From the NCBI GenBank assembly GCA_004295245.1, contig REAR01000063.1:1-55468 (forward strand): a stretch of DNA of 55,468 nucleotides, written 5' to 3'. Below the pieces are notes generated by a model that ran no database searches, had not been told where the DNA came from, and was given only the letters and a program-made list of their open reading frames with translations. Each line of letters starts with the position of its first letter. Position 1 is the stretch's first letter. Positions 51,949 through 55,468 of the stretch are shown one piece after another. A program made the position numbers and the translations under genes. This DNA is from Sphingobacteriales bacterium. Lineage in GTDB: Bacteria; Bacteroidota; Bacteroidia; Chitinophagales; Chitinophagaceae.

Positions 51949-52896
51949 ATGAAAAATATTAAGCTGATAGAAGTTCCATCAGAAATTGGTGCTGGTACCC
52001 GTGGTGCCAGCTTGGGTATAGAAGCTATAAAAATAGCGGCGCTTGATTTTATGAGTAATTTCTTTATTCATTTCCCCAGCGAACGCATTCCTACAGAAAA
52101 CAAATTACTCTACGAACCCATCGAATCTCCTTACGCTAAAAGAGGCAAGGGTATTCTTACCATGTATGAAAGAGTAAGTAAAGCCGTAAGCGATACTATG
52201 CGTAATAATTTCTTCCCGGTAGTTATCAGCGGCGACCATAGTATGGCGGGGGCTACCATTGCTGGTATTAAAATGGCAAAACCCAAAAGTAAACTGGGCG
52301 TAATTTGGATTGATGCACATGCTGATTTACATACCCCTTACACCACCCCATCGGGCAATATGCACGGTATGCCACTGGCTGCCACTATTAATGAAGACAA
52401 TGATGATTATGCGGTACATGAAGTAGACCCAGATACTGCCAAACTCTGGAACCAGTTAAAGACTATTGGAAAAATTGCCCCGAAAGTATTACCAGAAGAT
52501 GTAGTATTTATTTCTTTAAGAGATTATGAAAAAGAAGAAAGGGGCCTAATAGAAAAACACGGCATGAAAGTTATAACAACCAGTGAAGTAAGACGAAAAG
52601 GGCCAGAAAATGTAGTACGTAGTGTAATTCGTTATCTGAGTGATTGTACCGACATATATATATCCTTTGATGTAGATAGCCTTGACGCATCCATTTCTAA
52701 AGGCACAGGCACACCTGTTAGTAATGGTTTAAAAGAGCGTGAAGCAGAAGATTTAATTAGCAAGTTTATGCAAAACCGCAAAGTTTGTTGTTTTGAAATT
52801 ACCGAGGTAAACCCAACGCTTGACAAAGAAAACCTGATGGCAGAAATAGCCTTTAATATTTTGCAGCGCAGCGTTAATATTTTAATGATGAACTAA
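51949..52896 (+). CDS. Arginase (ureohydrolase family)
   Basis: 315 residues. The binuclear manganese site is complete: G95-D-H97-S, D122-A-H124-A-D126 and F240-D241-V-D243-S. IEVPSEIGAGTRGASLGIEAIK at the start, SGNMHGMPLA and the C-terminal ITEVNPTLD are arginase-like (agmatinase and formimidoylglutamase differ here). It hydrolyses arginine to ornithine and urea. No urease or ornithine-utilisation genes are in the window. Monocistronic by spacing; possibly controlled by the Lrp-type regulator upstream. Confidence 0.88.
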   Translation: MKNIKLIEVPSEIGAGTRGASLGIEAIKIAALDFMSNFFIHFPSERIPTENKLLYEPIESPYAKRGKGILTMYERVSKAVSDTMRNNFFPVVISGDHSMAGATIAGIKMAKPKSKLGVIWIDAHADLHTPYTTPSGNMHGMPLAATINEDNDDYAVHEVDPDTAKLWNQLKTIGKIAPKVLPEDVVFISLRDYEKEERGLIEKHGMKVITTSEVRRKGPENVVRSVIRYLSDCTDIYISFDVDSLDASISKGTGTPVSNGLKEREAEDLISKFMQNRKVCCFEITEVNPTLDKENLMAEIAFNILQRSVNILMMN

Positions 52897-52997
52897 CCAC
52901 GCATTAGACTGAGGCGCAGGAAGCCAGTATTAATATTTTTTTTAAATTAGTGCAACGGTATTAATGCCAGCTTTGTCAACCGGCTAATAACAGCTAT

Positions 52998-53390
52998 ATG
53001 AAAAAACATACGTTTACTTTCTTTTACCTGCTTCTATTAATTATAGCCACGCAAATACAAGGTTGCAAAAAAAACAATAACAATATTACTGTTAGTACCG
53101 GAATGGTAATAAAAGAAATGACCACATCTATTAGCCCGGGTTCATACTATATTTTGTTAGACAATCCCAATGCCCAAACCCAGCCATTTGTATGTAAAGA
53201 AAGTACTGTCTTTATAAGACCAGAATCCTGCATAGAAGGTGTTTGTATTACCAATCTACCTGCTTCTTTAAAAGTTACAGGAAAACGCATCCGCTTCAGC
53301 CAGTATAAAGACCTCGGTCTACACTATGTATATTCTTCTTTGTACGTGCCGCATTTTATAGAAGTGTATGATGCTACAGCGGTTAATTAG
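52998..53390 (+). CDS. Small lipoprotein of unknown function
   Basis: 130 residues. Signal sequence with lipobox Cys23 (IIATQIQGCKKN). The mature part (~107 residues) is beta-rich: ITVSTGMVIKEMTTSISPGSYYILLDN, FVCKESTVFIRPESCIEGVCITNLPASLKVTGKRIRFSQYKDLG, HYVYSSLYVPHFIEVYDAT. Three further Cys. No family recognised. Its last 8 bases overlap the end of the convergent reductase gene. Confidence 0.7.
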   Translation: MKKHTFTFFYLLLLIIATQIQGCKKNNNNITVSTGMVIKEMTTSISPGSYYILLDNPNAQTQPFVCKESTVFIRPESCIEGVCITNLPASLKVTGKRIRFSQYKDLGLHYVYSSLYVPHFIEVYDATAVN

Positions 53391-54282
53391 CTTCAAACAT
53401 TTTAGCAATTCCTTCTTCAAATGAAAGCGGCTGATACCCCAATTGCGTTACGGCTTTATTAATATTGAAACCGGTTTTAAGTGGCCGTTTACCGGGTTGT
53501 GTAAACGTGCTGGCATCTACTGGTTGCAGTAAATTTCTATCCAGTTTAAAATAAGAAGCCACTGCTTCTGCCATTTGGAATGGCGTTAGCACATCTTTAC
53601 CAGAAACATGAAAAACACCTGTGGCATTTTTTTCAATTATCAAAACAATCCCTTTGGCAAGATCTGCTACATAAGTAGGTGTTCTTACCTGATCGGTTAC
53701 TACTTTAATTGATTGCTGTGCTTCTAAATTTTGTTTTACCCATGTAACAATATTACTACGGGTACCACTTAGGGTATTGCCATAAACCAAACAGGTTCGT
53801 ATAATTGTCCACGAAATTTCAGATAACTCTGTTATGCTTTCTGCCTGTACTTTGGTAAACCCATACCAACTGATTGGGTTTAAATGATCGTCTTCGGCAT
53901 AATTACCTTTTTCGCCATCAAAAACAAAATCAGTACTAATATATATGAAATGGCTGCTGTGCGCTTCTGCATTCAGCAATACCGTTGCAGTCCCTTTCAC
54001 GTTAATAGCCTCCGCTTTTTCCTGTTGCAACTCACAATCATCTACCTGCGTCATAGCAGCCGCATGTACTACTATTGCAGGTTGTTCTTTCTCAAATATA
54101 TTATACACAGCAATTTCATCTGTAATATCACAATCGTAATAAATAAAATTGGTATTACTGACAAATGGTAACCGGCAAGGCCCTTTACTACAACCTATGA
54201 CAGTATAGCTTTCTTTTAAAAGTATATTAATTAAATGTTGCCCCAGCAACCCATTGGCGCCTGTTACTAAAACTGTTTTCAT
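53383..54282 (-). CDS. RmlD-like NAD(P)-dependent sugar-nucleotide reductase
   Basis: 299 residues from the ATG at 54282 (12 upstream codons rejected: the GxxGxxG should lie near the start). MKTVLVTGANGLLGQHLINI is the Rossmann site; YISTDFVFDGEKGNYAEDD, then WYGFTKVQAE with the catalytic YxxxK, then RTCLVYG and FHVSGKDVLTPFQMAE are features of dTDP-4-dehydrorhamnose reductase. Family members reduce the 4-keto group of dTDP-6-deoxy-4-keto-hexoses; no rmlA/B/C lie beside it, so another 4-keto-sugar substrate is possible. Convergent overlap of 8 bases with the lipoprotein gene. Confidence 0.85.
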   Translation of the reverse strand: MKTVLVTGANGLLGQHLINILLKESYTVIGCSKGPCRLPFVSNTNFIYYDCDITDEIAVYNIFEKEQPAIVVHAAAMTQVDDCELQQEKAEAINVKGTATVLLNAEAHSSHFIYISTDFVFDGEKGNYAEDDHLNPISWYGFTKVQAESITELSEISWTIIRTCLVYGNTLSGTRSNIVTWVKQNLEAQQSIKVVTDQVRTPTYVADLAKGIVLIIEKNATGVFHVSGKDVLTPFQMAEAVASYFKLDRNLLQPVDASTFTQPGKRPLKTGFNINKAVTQLGYQPLSFEEGIAKMFEAN

Positions 54283-54691
54283 TATTGCATTTAAAAGGTT
54301 GTTACAATTGTTTTGCAAAATAACAGCATGCTACTTAATAATATTGCTTTTATAATAAATCAATAACACAGTCCGCTGCAATGCCGTTAAAGGGAGTCGC
54401 GAATGGCCGGTATAAAAGACATCAAAGCACTCCACAGTTCCAATGCTAAAAAAACAAACCCCTCGTTTTTCAAAACAACCAAAAGCAATGGCATTTTATA
54501 CAAAACCATTTTCCTAACAAACGTTTCATTTGTAAAAAACCAACACTTTATTAAAATATGAATATGTGTGTTTGCCGTTCATGTATCGTTTCATTTGCTT
54601 ATTTTTGATGCTTCGTGTATTCCCAACATCAATTTATCAATTGATTGTGATGGTTGGGGATGGTTTTTTAACTAAACTGTTTGCAGACTAA
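54283..54691. other. Intergenic region between the RmlD-like gene and pfkA
   Basis: No gene and no copy of the dispersed repeat. It holds two copies of CGTTTCATTTG (54522-54532 and 54587-54597), a TTTG at 54571-54574 that may be part of a promoter, and a bulged hairpin just before pfkA: CCCAAC-ATCAATT (54622-54634) with AATTGAT (54639-54645) and GTTGGG (54653-54658), leaving a 7-base bulge. Confidence 0.5.
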
Positions 54692-55468
54692 ATGACTGAT
54701 TTTAAAAAAGTAACAAAAATTGGCGTCCTCACTTCCGGCGGCGACTCGCCGGGTATGAATGCTGCAGTAAGAGCAGTCGTTCGCACAGGTTTATATCATG
54801 GTTTAGAAATGTTTGGCGTTACCCGCGGTTACAGTGGTATGATTGATAACGATATTCAGAAAATGGAATCTCGTTCTGTTGCAAACATTATACAACGCGG
54901 CGGCACCATCTTAAAAACGGCCCGCAGCAAAGCCTTTCTAGAGCCTGCCGGCAGAGAAAAAGCATACAACAATTTAAAGCAACACGGCATTGATGGCCTG
55001 GTTATTATTGGTGGCGACGGCTCTTTTCGCGGCGCACTAAAGTTTAGCCAGGAGTTTGATATACCCTGTATTGGTTTACCCGGTACTATTGATAAAGATA
55101 TTGCAGGTACCGATTTTACAATTGGCTTTGACACCGCAGTAAACACTGCCGTAGAAGCAATAGATAAAATAAGAGATACTGCCGATGCACATGATCGCCT
55201 TTTTATTATTGAAGTAATGGGCCGCGATGCAGGCTATATTGCACTGCACAGTGGTATTGCTACCGGCGCCGAGCATATTTTAATACCAGAAAGCAAAACA
55301 GATATAGAATATATAATTCGTAACCTGCAGGAAAAAGAAAAGCGCCGCAAATTAGTTAATATGATTGTAGTAGCCGAAGGAGATGAATTTGGCGGTGCAG
55401 AAAAAGTAAGCAAAGTAATAAAAGAACGCATGCCTCAGGTAGATACCCGCGTTTGCATTTTAGGTCAT
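54692..55468 (+). CDS. pfkA: ATP-dependent 6-phosphofructokinase, N-terminal 259 residues (runs off the window)
   Basis: Open from the ATG at 54692 to the window end. GVLTSGGDSPGMNAAVRAVVR is the nucleotide-binding start; GGDGSFRGA has Gly where PPi-dependent enzymes have Asp, favouring ATP use; GLPGTIDKDIAGTDFTIGFDTA holds the catalytic Thr and Asp of the TIDKD motif; EVMGRDAGYIAL holds the fructose-6-phosphate-binding MGR. It catalyses the committed step of glycolysis in the cytoplasm. Length so far and motif order fit a ~320-330-residue enzyme, so about 65-70 residues are missing. Confidence 0.96.
   Translation, partial: MTDFKKVTKIGVLTSGGDSPGMNAAVRAVVRTGLYHGLEMFGVTRGYSGMIDNDIQKMESRSVANIIQRGGTILKTARSKAFLEPAGREKAYNNLKQHGIDGLVIIGGDGSFRGALKFSQEFDIPCIGLPGTIDKDIAGTDFTIGFDTAVNTAVEAIDKIRDTADAHDRLFIIEVMGRDAGYIALHSGIATGAEHILIPESKTDIEYIIRNLQEKEKRRKLVNMIVVAEGDEFGGAEKVSKVIKERMPQVDTRVCILGH

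Overview
The window is chromosomal DNA of a Bacteroidetes bacterium, most likely family Chitinophagaceae (Ferruginibacter/Niastella-like). Evidence: AT-rich DNA, two SusC/SusD pairs, a type IX secretion C-terminal sorting domain, -33/-7 promoters of the TTTG...TAnnTTTG type, a long NusB, a GT117 (DUF2723) protein, and an ECF sigma gene followed by a membrane/beta-barrel gene. I see no rRNA, tRNA, CRISPR array, prophage or insertion sequence.

Layout. 1-6129: surface-polysaccharide operon (methyltransferases, hexapeptide acetyltransferase, GT8-like glycosyltransferase, FdtA/QdtA-like ketoisomerase, FdtB/QdtB-like aminotransferase, flippase), consistent with making and exporting a glycan containing a 3-acetamido-3,6-dideoxyhexose; the flippase reading frame is broken. 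6384-9596: housekeeping run nusB, DUF1573, yajC, coaE, CPBP protease. 9735-15722: RlmK-like methyltransferase, an ECF sigma gene overlapping a gene that seems to join an inner-membrane helix to an outer-membrane barrel, a lipoprotein with a CX4CH haem-like motif, a SET protein and MgtE. 15870-21865: gamma-glutamyltransferase, a histidine-kinase-like protein without catalytic residues, and an ECF sigma / short membrane protein / Spy-like sensor / di-haem peroxidase cluster. 22222-28555: DeoR regulator and SusC-SusD-DUF4397. 28849-35407: GT117 protein, VWA and MoxR-like ATPase genes, DUF3467. 35481-45368 (minus): secreted protein, DUF1735-SusD-SusC, and two outer-membrane proteins. 45465-55468: folD, small hypotheticals, a glycine-rich T9SS cargo, ahcY divergent from an Lrp regulator, arginase, a lipoprotein, an RmlD-like reductase and the start of pfkA.

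The strongest non-gene signal is a family of interspersed palindromic elements, 14 recognisable copies in 55 kb, nearly all between genes. The common form has nested inverted repeats: outer arms GTAACCAGC / GCTGGTTAC and inner arms built on GTTGCGTCGCAC / GTGCGACGCAAC. Some copies are half elements; three belong to a variant with a different core; one has entered the 5' end of a reading frame. Differences between copies in the inner stem change both arms together, which suggests selection for, or copying of, a folded structure. No transposase is present, so any mobilising enzyme must lie elsewhere.
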